Virus record (IMG/VR): IMGVR_UViG_3300042146_000078
Coordinates: 1 to 29,507 of that record
Source: a virus
Reading direction: 5' to 3' (one strand)
DNA: 29,507 nucleotides
Shown here: positions 6,564 through 13,385 of the stretch, piece after piece
Numbering within the stretch: the stretch's first letter is position 1
Layout of the letters: each line of letters opens with the position of its first letter
Translations under genes and position numbers: made by a program
The notes under the pieces: model-generated
The model's input: the letters and a program-made list of their open reading frames with translations, nothing else
What the model was told of the DNA's origin: nothing
The model's database searches: none

Positions 6564-7623
6564 TGCCACAATCCGGCATGCCGTATTCCTCGAGCAATTG
6601 AAGTCGGGGGAGGTCGCCAAGTTCGGGCCTTTCCTCAAGGAAATTGACCGCTCGATCCGTGAGCGACTGACCCGGGCCGACCTGACGGATTACACCGTCG
6701 CCCGACTGGAGCGGCTGCTGAACGAGGTCGACAGCCTGCTGCTGGGAATCTTCAACCGGTATAGCGAGAAGCTGAACCTCGACCTGATCGACATCGCCAA
6801 CTATGAGGCTGAGTTTGAAGCGACAAGCCTGAGCCGGGCGGCGCCGGTTGGCGTGTCATTCGATGCCGCTGTGCCGGGCGCTGCTGCGATCCGGGCAGCT
6901 ATCCTCACTAACCCGCTCAGCGTGCGCGGCGCGGATGGCGGAAAGCTGCTTGAGTCGTTCATTGAGGACTTCACCACCACTGAGCGGCAACGACTCACTG
7001 GTGCGATCCGGCAGGGCTTCTTCGAGGGGCAGACGAACTTCCAGATCATCAAGAACATTCGCGGCACCAAGGCGCTCCAGTGCAACGACGGCATACTCGC
7101 CACGATCAACCGCAACGCCGGTGCCATTGTGCGGACGGCAGTGCAGTACGTCTCCGCCCAAGCGCGGATGGAGACGCTGAAGGAAAACAGCGACATAGTT
7201 CAGCAGATCGAGATTGTCGCCACCCTGGACAGCAAGACGACCGTGCAGTGCAGGTCACTGGATGGTCGCCGGTTTCCACTCGATTCCGGGCCAAGGCCGC
7301 CGTTCCATATCAATTGCAGGACAACGTTCGTGCCTGTGACCCGGTTCAGCGCCTTGTTCTCCAAGGATGCCACGCGCGCATCCATCGGCGCTGGCGGTGC
7401 ACAGCAGGTGAGGGCAGACCTGAGCTATTACGACTGGCTCAAGCAGCAGCCGGCGGCGTTTCAGGACAAGGCTATTGGCCCGGTCCGCGCCAAGCTGTTC
7501 CGCGAAGGCGGACTGACGGTCGAACGATTCTCCGAGCTGCAGCTTGATCGAAACTTTGCACCTCTGACGCTTGTGCAGATGAAGGCTCTTGAGCCGCTAG
7601 CGTTTGAAAAAGCTAGGTTGTGA
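6538..7623 (+). CDS. Head morphogenesis protein, Mu F / SPP1 gp7 type (361 aa)
   Basis: This is a minor head protein, present in a few copies inside or on the procapsid near the portal. The diagnostic motif lies at about residues 236-262: C238, then SLDGRRFPLDSGPRPPFHINC with C260, then RTTFVPV. It is preceded by a helical region (RNAGAIVRTAVQYVSAQARMETLKEN). The start at 6538 lies inside the portal gene, a common coupling. The C-terminal 90 residues (YYDWLKQQPAAFQDKAIGPVRAKLF...) are also typical of the family in pseudomonad phages. The next gene is on the opposite strand with only two bases between the stops. Confidence 0.92.
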   Translation: MAANQAILDATIRHAVFLEQLKSGEVAKFGPFLKEIDRSIRERLTRADLTDYTVARLERLLNEVDSLLLGIFNRYSEKLNLDLIDIANYEAEFEATSLSRAAPVGVSFDAAVPGAAAIRAAILTNPLSVRGADGGKLLESFIEDFTTTERQRLTGAIRQGFFEGQTNFQIIKNIRGTKALQCNDGILATINRNAGAIVRTAVQYVSAQARMETLKENSDIVQQIEIVATLDSKTTVQCRSLDGRRFPLDSGPRPPFHINCRTTFVPVTRFSALFSKDATRASIGAGGAQQVRADLSYYDWLKQQPAAFQDKAIGPVRAKLFREGGLTVERFSELQLDRNFAPLTLVQMKALEPLAFEKARL

Positions 7624-7625
7624 CC

Positions 7626-8144
7626 TCAGCAGCCGACGCGATCTATTTCGAACTGCCTCATTTGATCGAAATACGCTTGGTGCCAAGGGATGATTTCAGC
7701 CTGAAACTCGCTAATGTTTTTGGCATTTTCAGCAGCATCATCCGTCGGCATTGAAATTTTCATAATTCGCCCGATTAGGTGCATCGTTTTAACGGCAAGA
7801 AAAGGAGGTGCGTTTGCGATTAATGATTGGCCGGCAACAACAACTGCATCGTAGTGGTTGGCCAGAGCCTCTGATGTCGGATTTGGATGAGCGGGATAGG
7901 CGGTCAGTTTTGCTATCGAAGTGAGCAGCGTTTCTGCTCGTGCTCGTAGTTTGTCCTCCTGATCGTCAATCCTCTTTACACAGCTAAGCTTCATCGTCTG
8001 GTTGGTCGAAGCCTGGCTGGAGTAGGTGGTGATTCCAACGCCGACAGTAGCTGATAGTGCAGCGATAATTGCCGCCTGAACTGTGACATCAATTCTCGTC
8101 CAGCCAGTTGATTCTGCTTTTCCAACAAGCCTGGGTAGCTTCAT
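7626..8144 (-). CDS. Leftward membrane-anchored accessory protein, unknown function (172 aa)
   Basis: The protein has a short basic N-terminus, then one hydrophobic segment at about residues 22-42 (VTVQAAIIAALSATVGVGITT). A long, mainly helical region follows, probably periplasmic, with a KLSCVKRIDDQEDKLRARAETLLTS stretch and a final cysteine. The start at 8144 is chosen because AAGGA lies 8 bases upstream; ATGs at 8162 and further up have no such site. It converges tail to tail with the head gene (two bases between stops) and points against the late operon, so it is probably an accessory gene expressed in the lysogen. Family unknown. A role at the membrane, such as blocking superinfection, is only a guess. 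Confidence 0.72.
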   Translation of the reverse strand: MKLPRLVGKAESTGWTRIDVTVQAAIIAALSATVGVGITTYSSQASTNQTMKLSCVKRIDDQEDKLRARAETLLTSIAKLTAYPAHPNPTSEALANHYDAVVVAGQSLIANAPPFLAVKTMHLIGRIMKISMPTDDAAENAKNISEFQAEIIPWHQAYFDQMRQFEIDRVGC

Positions 8145-8249
8145 TGGGTGATCCTTTTCCATATTTAGTCGATTTGCGGCGTTCGAAGCGCGCAGCATCC
8201 TACAGCGATTCCGCAAAAAACAGGTCCGCTGTGGCAGGTTTTTATGCTT

Positions 8250-8283
8250 GCAGGCAGGGCCTGTACCCTCGTCTCCCGGAGAC
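8250..8283 (+). repeat. Double-hairpin leader, copy A (no coding start follows)
   Basis: Two small stem-loops stand side by side. Hairpin 1 is 8250-8255 with 8259-8264 around AGG; hairpin 2 is GTCTC 8271-8275 with GAGAC 8279-8283 around CCG. The 34-35 base element closely matches the leader of the scaffold gene at 8632-8664, with the stems kept and the loops and linker changed. No ATG with an open frame follows at the expected distance. This looks like a duplicate left beside the inserted accessory block. Confidence 0.6.
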
Positions 8284-8306
8284 AGCGTCAAGCTGTCGCG
8301 TGACCG

Positions 8307-8335
8307 TTGACTGAGGATGGGGATCTGCATATACA
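8307..8335 (+). promoter_or_regulatory. Strong sigma-70 promoter candidate for the acidic 52-aa gene
   Basis: TTGACT (8307-8312) and TATACA (8330-8335) are separated by exactly 17 bases. The boxes match consensus at five and four of six positions. Transcription would start near 8342, giving a leader of about 26 bases to the ATG at 8368. It is the best-looking rightward promoter I found in the window. Confidence 0.6.
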
Positions 8336-8367
8336 GTCCGTTCTTTCTATTATTGTTTCGGTAAGTC

Positions 8368-8526
8368 ATGAGCGAAGAACGAGATATCCCCGAGCCAGAG
8401 CACGATCACCTGCTCGATCATGAATTCCATGATGACGAGTCATGGGTTGAAGACGACGCTCAAGCAGCTTTTGACGAAGAAGACGATGACGTTGATTTTC
8501 TTGATCAGATAGATCAGGAGGAATGA
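8368..8526 (+). CDS. Very acidic small protein, possible DNA mimic (52 aa)
   Basis: Translation from 8368 gives MSEERDIPEPEHDHLLDHEF and then a D/E-rich tract ending FLDQIDQEE, 52 residues with stop TGA at 8524-8526. By my count 25 residues are Asp or Glu; there is one Arg and no Lys. The ribosome site is weak (GGTAAG). The gene has its own promoter (8307-8335) and an intrinsic terminator (8554-8580), so it is a complete transcription unit between the head genes and the scaffold gene. Such charge is known from DNA-mimicking phage proteins such as Ocr and some anti-CRISPR or anti-silencer proteins. That is an analogy, not a match, and an acidic structural or chaperone role is also possible. 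Confidence 0.6.
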   Translation: MSEERDIPEPEHDHLLDHEFHDDESWVEDDAQAAFDEEDDDVDFLDQIDQEE

Positions 8527-8553
8527 CCCGAAGGGTCTATGTGTTTCGAATCA

Positions 8554-8580
8554 AGCCCTGGCATCCGCCGGGGCTTTTTT
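8554..8580 (+). terminator. Intrinsic terminator of the acidic-protein unit
   Basis: AGCCCTGG (8554-8561) pairs with CCGGGGCT (8568-8575) around a 6-base loop, eight pairs with one T-G, followed by TTTTTT. It lies 28 bases after the stop of the 52-aa gene. Confidence 0.8.
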
Positions 8581-8600
8581 ATGCGCGAGATTCACTCAAG

Positions 8601-8624
8601 GCTCTGTCATTGACGGGGCTTTTT
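8601..8624 (+). terminator. Second tandem terminator before the scaffold leader
   Basis: GCTCTGTC (8601-8608) and GACGGGGC (8612-8619) form eight pairs, two of them T-G, around ATT and are followed by TTTTT. With the hairpin at 8554-8580 it makes a tandem terminator directly upstream of the scaffold leader. Confidence 0.65.
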
Positions 8625-8631
8625 CATATCT

Positions 8632-8664
8632 GCGGGCAGGGCCTGCAAATCGTCTCTGGGAGAC
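8632..8664 (+). promoter_or_regulatory. Double-hairpin leader of the scaffold gene, copy B, sequestering the ribosome site
   Basis: Hairpin 1 pairs 8632-8637 with 8641-8646 (loop AGG). Hairpin 2 pairs GTCTC 8652-8656 with GAGAC 8660-8664 (loop TGG). The Shine-Dalgarno sequence GGGAG (8658-8662) lies in the loop and 3' arm of hairpin 2, followed by AAAAAA and the ATG at 8671. Folding would partly hide the ribosome site, which could limit or time scaffold synthesis. Copy A at 8250-8283 keeps both stems. Confidence 0.5.
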
Positions 8665-8670
8665 AAAAAA

Positions 8671-9390
8671 ATGGGTTTGAAATATCAGCTGGACACTCTG
8701 GATGGTCTCGATGACTCCGCGAAAGCGCTTTATGTCGAGAAGGACGGCAAGTTCACCCTCGGCATTGAAGGTTTGCCGCAGCCAGAGGACGTCTCAGGCC
8801 TGAAGTCGAAGGTTGAAGAGCTGCTCGGCGAGAAGAAAGCCGCCGAGAAGGCTCGCAAGGATGCAGAGGATCAGGCTCGACTGGAGCGCGAAGAAGCTGC
8901 CCGCAAATCGGGCAACGTCGAAGAGCTCGAGAAGTCCTGGTCTGAAAAGTACAACCGCCGCGAAGCTGAACTGAACGGTTCGCTGGAACAGGAACGCGCA
9001 ACGCTGAGCGGGCAGATCCGGGATCTGACTGTCGGCCGTACCGCTACTGACATCGCGTCTGCCCTGGCAATCCCAGGTAGCGCAGAAGCCCTGCTGCCCC
9101 ACATTGAGCGCCGTCTGAGTGTCGAGCAGCGTGACGGGAAGCCTGTGGTTGTCGTGCTCGATAAGCAGGGCAAGCTCTCGGCATCTTCGCTGGACGAGCT
9201 GAAAGCAGAATTTGCAAACAACACCGCCTTCGCACCGTTGATCGCGGGTAGCAAGGCATCTGGCGGCGGGGCCGGAGGTGCTGGAAATGGCGGTGGGGCC
9301 GCTCTGAAACGCTCTGAAATGACGTCTGTGGCCAAGCGTGAGTTCATCACCGCTAACGGTCAGGACGCTTACCTGAAATTGCCCAAATAA
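8671..9390 (+). CDS. Capsid scaffolding protein (239 aa)
   Basis: Scaffolds fill the procapsid and guide coat assembly before leaving. The protein starts MGLKYQLDTLDGLDDSAKALY, continues with a long charged coiled-coil region at about residues 45-115 (VEELLGEKKAAEKARKDAED and onward), a compact domain (about 120-190), a glycine-rich linker near 198-210 (GGGAGGAGNGGG) and a C-terminal helix (KRSEMTSVAKREFI) of the kind that binds coat protein. Its place directly before the major capsid gene agrees. The start at 8671 has GGGAG 8 bases upstream, inside a hairpin. Confidence 0.88.
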   Translation: MGLKYQLDTLDGLDDSAKALYVEKDGKFTLGIEGLPQPEDVSGLKSKVEELLGEKKAAEKARKDAEDQARLEREEAARKSGNVEELEKSWSEKYNRREAELNGSLEQERATLSGQIRDLTVGRTATDIASALAIPGSAEALLPHIERRLSVEQRDGKPVVVVLDKQGKLSASSLDELKAEFANNTAFAPLIAGSKASGGGAGGAGNGGGAALKRSEMTSVAKREFITANGQDAYLKLPK

Positions 9391-9401
9391 TGGAGTAACC
9401 C

Positions 9402-10349
9402 ATGGCGACTACCGTCACCTCGGACATGATCGTTTACAACGACCTTGCCCAAACCGCTTATCTGGAGCGCATCCAGGATGTCATCGATGTCTTCAATGCC
9501 TCTTCTAATGGTGCGCTGATTCTCGATAACGAACTGATCGAAGGCGACCTGCGCAAGCGTTCGTTCTACAAACTCGGCGGCGCCATTGCTCACCGCGATG
9601 TGAACTCCGTCGCTGCCGTTGCCGGCCAGAAGATCGGCTCCGGCGAGATGGTCGGCGTAAAAGTACCCTTCAAGTACGGTCCGTACGAAACCACTGAAGA
9701 GGCCTTCAAACGCCGCGCTCGCTCGCCGGAAGAGTTCTCCGAGTTGGTGGGTCAGGACTACGCCGATGCTGTGCTGGAAGGTTACATCCAGTACGCCATG
9801 GCAGCGTTGAAGGCAGCCATCGGCGCCAACGCAAATATGGTGGCTACGGCCAGCTTTGCCACTGACGGCAAGAAGGCGCTGACCAAGGGCATGCGCAAGT
9901 TTGGTGACCGCTTCGGTCGCATCGCATTGTGGACCATGGATTCGGCGACCTACTTCGATATGGTCGATCAGGCCATCACCGAGAAGGTCTACGAAGAAGC
10001 CGGCGTGGTCATCTACGGTGGCCAACCGGGCACCATGGGCAAGCCTGTCCTGGTGTCGGACACTATCCCTGCGGAAACCATCTTCGGCCTGCAGGCGGGT
10101 GCGATCAAAATCACTGAGTCCCAGGCTCCAGGCTTCCGTTCGTACAACATCGACAACCAGGAAAACTTGGCGATGGGCTTCCGTGCCGAAGGCACCTTCA
10201 ACCTGGATCTGCTGGGCTACAGCTGGAAGGACTCCACCGGTGGTGTTAACCCGAACCTGGCTGCAATCGGTGCAGGTGCCAACTGGACCAAATACGCTAC
10301 CAGCGACAAGGTTACTGCCGGCGTCTTGATCGACCTGTCTGCTCCTTAA
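9402..10349 (+). CDS. Major capsid protein (315 aa)
   Basis: This is the main shell subunit, assigned from position after the scaffold, length and a typical coat-like sequence (EGDLRKRSFYKLGGAIAHRD, then GVKVPFKYGPYETTEEAFKRRA, then GGQPGTMGKPVLVSDTIP and GLQAGAIKITESQAPGF). These segments fit an HK97-fold coat with an N-terminal arm, a peripheral domain and a C-terminal axial domain. GGAG lies 8 bases before the start. There is no terminator between scaffold and capsid. A hairpin follows the stop at 10366. I cannot say whether subunits crosslink or whether a decoration protein is used. Confidence 0.9.
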   Translation: MATTVTSDMIVYNDLAQTAYLERIQDVIDVFNASSNGALILDNELIEGDLRKRSFYKLGGAIAHRDVNSVAAVAGQKIGSGEMVGVKVPFKYGPYETTEEAFKRRARSPEEFSELVGQDYADAVLEGYIQYAMAALKAAIGANANMVATASFATDGKKALTKGMRKFGDRFGRIALWTMDSATYFDMVDQAITEKVYEEAGVVIYGGQPGTMGKPVLVSDTIPAETIFGLQAGAIKITESQAPGFRSYNIDNQENLAMGFRAEGTFNLDLLGYSWKDSTGGVNPNLAAIGAGANWTKYATSDKVTAGVLIDLSAP

Positions 10350-10365
10350 TCGGCTTACTCGTAAC

Positions 10366-10387
10366 GGGCGACCATCAGTGGTCGCCC
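10366..10387 (+). other. Perfect 8-bp hairpin between capsid gene and next gene
   Basis: GGGCGACC (10366-10373) and GGTCGCCC (10380-10387) pair perfectly around ATCAGT. No T-run follows; instead the ribosome site CTGGAG begins at once and the next ATG is at 10399. It could protect the abundant capsid mRNA end or modulate translation of the next gene. Confidence 0.55.
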
Positions 10388-10398
10388 TGGAGATATTC

Positions 10399-10971
10399 AT
10401 GGAACTCATCTATTCCGCTCAGAAGTCGGATTTTGATCCGCAAAAGCGCTACCGAAACCCAGAGCACTTCGAACGACCAGAAGCCGGCGTGACCAGCGTG
10501 CTGGTGATTGGCGACTGGCCGAACGTGGTTGATGCCTACGAGAATGTCGGTGTCGAAGTGACGCTGAAGGTGGCGGCGCCGCGCCAGGTGCTGGTTGTTG
10601 GCGCCATTGATAACAAGGCTGAACTGGAAGAGCTGATCGGCAAGCTGCGCATCGAGAGCGATACGGTCCGTGCAGTCATTGATGGGCTCGATGCGGGCGA
10701 GATTGAAAAACCCGAAGCCGGTGAGCTCGCAATCCGCCTGTTTCATGCACTTGATGGCATTCGCCTGCAAATGGTTGAACTGGCCGGTGCGCGCGACGAC
10801 CTCGCAGTGGAAAACGAGACGCTGCGCAATGAGCTCGCCGAGCTGAATACGAGCGAAGGCGTCGAAGTCGAAGCCCTGAAGGCTAAACTCGACGCTGCTG
10901 GCGTGACCTACCGCGCCAATGCATCGAAAGAGTCCTTGGAAAAGCTCGTCGCTGATCTGCCCAAGGCGTGA
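10399..10971 (+). CDS. Head-associated protein with C-terminal HeH/LEM-like domain (190 aa)
   Basis: The gene follows the capsid gene, where siphophages often encode a small head protein with a DNA-binding tail. The last 30 or so residues (EALKAKLDAAGVTYRANASKESLEKLVADL) fit the helix-extension-helix pattern of HeH/LEM and SAP-like domains, which bind DNA. The middle is a coiled-coil-like stretch (RDDLAVENETLRNELAEL). The start at 10399 has GGAG 6 bases upstream and is preferred over an ATG at 10378 that lies within the hairpin. The exact role, whether decoration, DNA organisation or head completion, is not shown by the sequence. Confidence 0.75.
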   Translation: MELIYSAQKSDFDPQKRYRNPEHFERPEAGVTSVLVIGDWPNVVDAYENVGVEVTLKVAAPRQVLVVGAIDNKAELEELIGKLRIESDTVRAVIDGLDAGEIEKPEAGELAIRLFHALDGIRLQMVELAGARDDLAVENETLRNELAELNTSEGVEVEALKAKLDAAGVTYRANASKESLEKLVADLPKA

Positions 10972-10977
10972 TACTGC

Positions 10978-10999
10978 GGCTGCCGATAATTCGGTGGCC
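10978..10999 (+). other. 9-bp intergenic hairpin
   Basis: GGCTGCCGA (10978-10986) pairs with TCGGTGGCC (10991-10999), nine pairs with two G-U, around TAAT. No T-run follows. With 10366-10387 it brackets the HeH-domain gene, suggesting RNA processing or stability elements rather than terminators. Confidence 0.5.
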
Positions 11000-11032
11000 A
11001 ATCATTCAAAGCTCATTCCAGCGAGTTGATCC

Positions 11033-11536
11033 ATGACACTCATCATCGAGGACGGCACCGGCAAGCCAGACGCCGAAAGCTACGCGAGCGCCGAGGACCT
11101 GGTCATGTACGCCGGCAAGTTCGGTGTGACCATCCCGGCGGAAGTGCCTGCGCAAGAAGCGCTGCTGCGCCGTGCCGCCTTGGCGATGGATGGCATGAAC
11201 TGGAAGGGGCGTAAGATGGACGGCGATCAGGCTTTGTCCTGGCCGCGCCGGGGTGTCGAGCTGGATCAGCAGATCAAGCCCGACAACTACCTGCCGGCGC
11301 GCATCCAGTACGGCCAGATGGCCTTGGCCGCTGAGATTCACACCGATGACATCGACCCGATCGACAAGCGCAAAGGTGCGGTGACGCTGGAGCGTGTCGA
11401 AGGCGCAGTAACTCGCGAGTACGCGACGATTCCCAACACCAGCGGACGACTGTTGCCGGCGGCGCCGGATAGGCCGAGCGCCACGCAGTTCGCTGATTAC
11501 CTTCAGCGCAGAGGGTTGTTCGCTGTAAGGGCTTAG
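11033..11536 (+). CDS. Head completion / head-tail connector protein, DnaT-like family (167 aa)
   Basis: The protein begins MTLIIEDGTGKPDAESYASAEDL, with helices around EALLRRAALAMDGMNWKGRKMDGDQALSWPRRGVEL and a final LLPAAPDRPSATQFADYL. Proteins of this type are often annotated as DnaT-like ssDNA-binding proteins, but in this position (after the head genes and before the neck genes) they are best read as the adaptor that docks on the portal. Its stop overlaps the stop of a convergent accessory gene by four bases (11533-11536). Confidence 0.8.
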   Translation: MTLIIEDGTGKPDAESYASAEDLVMYAGKFGVTIPAEVPAQEALLRRAALAMDGMNWKGRKMDGDQALSWPRRGVELDQQIKPDNYLPARIQYGQMALAAEIHTDDIDPIDKRKGAVTLERVEGAVTREYATIPNTSGRLLPAAPDRPSATQFADYLQRRGLFAVRA

Positions 11537-11907
11537 TCGGGATATTGCTCTTCCAGCTGAGAAAGTAGATGCCCAATGTCGGTATTGATGCCGTAGACGC
11601 AGGAGAACCATTCTTGCGTTGCTGGATCGGCGTTAATACTCACCAGGATGTTGGCTGACGCTGTGCTTACGGCTGGCTCGAAGTAAAACTCCTCGCATTC
11701 GCTGCGGGCTCGTTTTTCGCCATCGACAGTGCCGGTTTTGGCGTATCGCTTTATTTCTTCCTTGAGCAATCTGAAACGCTGCTGCAATTCATCCTTCTCT
11801 AGGCGATTGAGTCTGGGCTTGTGCAGTTCCATTAACTCGTTGGCCTGGCTGCAGAAACTGCGCATCTTGCCTATCACTTCGCGGGCATGCTGCTCTTCTT
11901 TCGTCAT
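11533..11907 (-). CDS. Leftward accessory protein, unknown function (124 aa)
   Basis: The protein starts MTKEEQHAREVIGKMRSFCS and is helical and charged for its first 75 residues (NELMELHKPRLNRLEKDELQQRFRLLKEEIKRYAK). A mixed region follows (EEFYFEPAVSTASANILVSINADPATQEWFSCVYGINTDIGHLLSQLEEQ). There is no signal peptide or membrane segment. The start at 11907 is chosen for AGGAAG 7 bases upstream; the ATG at 11925 lacks a site. It interrupts the head-tail connector genes on the opposite strand. I do not recognise it. By position it is a lysogen-type accessory gene, and a clear promoter was not found. Confidence 0.72.
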   Translation of the reverse strand: MTKEEQHAREVIGKMRSFCSQANELMELHKPRLNRLEKDELQQRFRLLKEEIKRYAKTGTVDGEKRARSECEEFYFEPAVSTASANILVSINADPATQEWFSCVYGINTDIGHLLSQLEEQYPD

Positions 11908-11987
11908 TGTGACTTCCTGTTCCATAAACCGTGTTCTTGGGGTGACGATACTAACCGCCCCACTTGACCCATGCATACGGAGCCACC

Positions 11988-12356
11988 ATGGCCTTCTACG
12001 ACGAAATGGCCGTAATGGCTCTGGAGATGATTACAGAGTTCGGTCAACCCGTGAGCATTCGAGTGATCACCGTCGGCGAGTACGATCCGGAAACCGGGAC
12101 CGCACAGCAAGACATCATCACCGAGCAGGCCGCCCAAGGCATCCTGCTGGACTTCACCGGTAAAGAGTTTCAGAACAACAGCCTGATCAAGCAGGGCGAC
12201 AAGAAGCTCAAGATCGCCGCGCAGGGGCTGGCATGGGTGCCTGACCTGCTAAATAAGGTCATTGTTCAGGGCCGCTCCTGGTCAATCGTCCCGCCGTTAA
12301 AAGAGATCAACCCGGCTGGCACACCGATTTTGTATGAGCTGCAGGTGAGATCATGA
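11988..12356 (+). CDS. Head-tail joining / head closure protein (122 aa)
   Basis: The protein begins MAFYDEMAVMALEMITEFGQ and continues VSIRVITVGEYDPETGTAQQDIITEQAAQGILLDF. This beta-rich layout is typical of small stopper or head-closure proteins that sit between connector and tail (lambda gpFII / SPP1 gp16-like). GGAG lies 6 bases before the start at 11988. The end overlaps the next gene by ATGA. The call depends mainly on position and fold impression. Confidence 0.72.
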   Translation: MAFYDEMAVMALEMITEFGQPVSIRVITVGEYDPETGTAQQDIITEQAAQGILLDFTGKEFQNNSLIKQGDKKLKIAAQGLAWVPDLLNKVIVQGRSWSIVPPLKEINPAGTPILYELQVRS

Positions 12357-12949
12357 GCCGTGCCGGCTCCGGCCAGTCCGGAAGTTTCGCGCTGAGCCTC
12401 GCCGAGTTTGCGGCCCAGGCCACGGAAGCTATCGACGCCAGCTTGCGCGAGATCATCATCGAGGTCGGTAGCAGCGTTATCCGCATGTCACCCGTGGGCA
12501 ATCCCGAGATATGGGCACAGAACACCGTGGCCCGCGAGTACAACAAGGCCGTCGACGATCACAACAGCAACCTGCGCAGTGACACGGCCAACCTGACAAA
12601 GGCGGGACGCCTAAAGCCTGGCCGGAAGCTGAACGACGGCATGGACATTGTTACGCCAGAGGGCTATGTCGGCGGGCGGTTCAGGGCCAACTGGCACCTT
12701 TCGATTGATGTCGTCGAGAACGTCACTTTCGATGAGGTTGACCCAGGCGGACAAGAGACAATCGCCGCTTTGGTCTCGGCTGTCAGCGACTTCACCGCCG
12801 GACAGACAGCCTACCTCATCAACAACCTGCCGTACGCCATCCCGCTCGAGTTCGGACATTCGACTCAGGCGCCGGGTGGCATGGTCCGCATCACCGTGGC
12901 CCGCTTCCAGCAGATCGTGCAGGAGGCCATCAGGAACAACCAGAAATGA
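12353..12949 (+). CDS. Tail completion protein, HK97 gp10 / lambda Z-like (198 aa)
   Basis: This minor tail protein caps the tail end that joins the head. It shows the usual features: LREIIIEVGSSVIRMSPVGNPE near residues 31-52, then YVGGRFRANWHLSIDVVEN, and near the end AYLINNLPYAIPLEFGHSTQAPGGMVRITVARFQ. The pattern 'GRFRANW...NNLPYA..LEFG.S.QAP.GM' is characteristic of the HK97 gp10 group. It overlaps both neighbours by ATGA, and the next gene is the tail terminator. Confidence 0.87.
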   Translation: MSRAGSGQSGSFALSLAEFAAQATEAIDASLREIIIEVGSSVIRMSPVGNPEIWAQNTVAREYNKAVDDHNSNLRSDTANLTKAGRLKPGRKLNDGMDIVTPEGYVGGRFRANWHLSIDVVENVTFDEVDPGGQETIAALVSAVSDFTAGQTAYLINNLPYAIPLEFGHSTQAPGGMVRITVARFQQIVQEAIRNNQK

Positions 12950-13362
12950 GCCACAACATCATCGCCTCGATCTATGAGGCCAAGCTGATCAACTGGGCTA
13001 AGGCTTTGCCGGTACCGCTGAAGGTCGTCGTCGAGAACGAGGCCTACACACCAGTCAACGACGACACTTACCTGAAGGCGTTTACGCTGCCGGCGGATAC
13101 CGCCAGCAACACACTCGGCGGCGACCACAAGCTGTACACCGGTGTGTTTCAGGTCAACATCGTGACGCCTTCGGGCAAATACCGCGGCGCCGCTGGCGCA
13201 CTGGCTGATCAGATCGCCGCGCTGTTCCCGCTGTATGAGCGCAACACGAAGGGCGCGCTGACGGTGGTGACGATGACGCCAGTCGATCCCGGTCCGGGCA
13301 TTCCGGACGACACCACTTACACGGTGCCGGTCTCATTCCTTTATCGAGCTGACACCAACTAG
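12946..13362 (+). CDS. Tail terminator protein, DUF4128 type (138 aa)
   Basis: Tail terminators (lambda gpU role) stop tube polymerisation and form the interface to the head. The protein (MSHNIIASIYEAKLINWAKA...) has the DUF4128 pattern: an N-terminal helix, a beta stretch LYTGVFQVNIVTPSGKYRGAAGALADQIAALFP, and a final TYTVPVSFLYRAD strand. It overlaps the previous gene by ATGA. A terminator hairpin separates it from the tail tube gene. Confidence 0.85.
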   Translation: MSHNIIASIYEAKLINWAKALPVPLKVVVENEAYTPVNDDTYLKAFTLPADTASNTLGGDHKLYTGVFQVNIVTPSGKYRGAAGALADQIAALFPLYERNTKGALTVVTMTPVDPGPGIPDDTTYTVPVSFLYRADTN

Positions 13363-13385
13363 ATCCGCCCGTTGGGCAAACCCAG

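Noticed and set aside
8213-8246. A/T-rich imperfect hairpin upstream of leader copy A as a terminator
   Set aside because: The AAAAAAC/GTTTTT arms flank a poorly paired centre, so I could not support it on either strand.
9369-10409. Long open frame antisense to the major capsid gene
   Set aside because: It mirrors codon bias of the capsid gene, has no ribosome site or recognisable protein, and the plus-strand product is clear.
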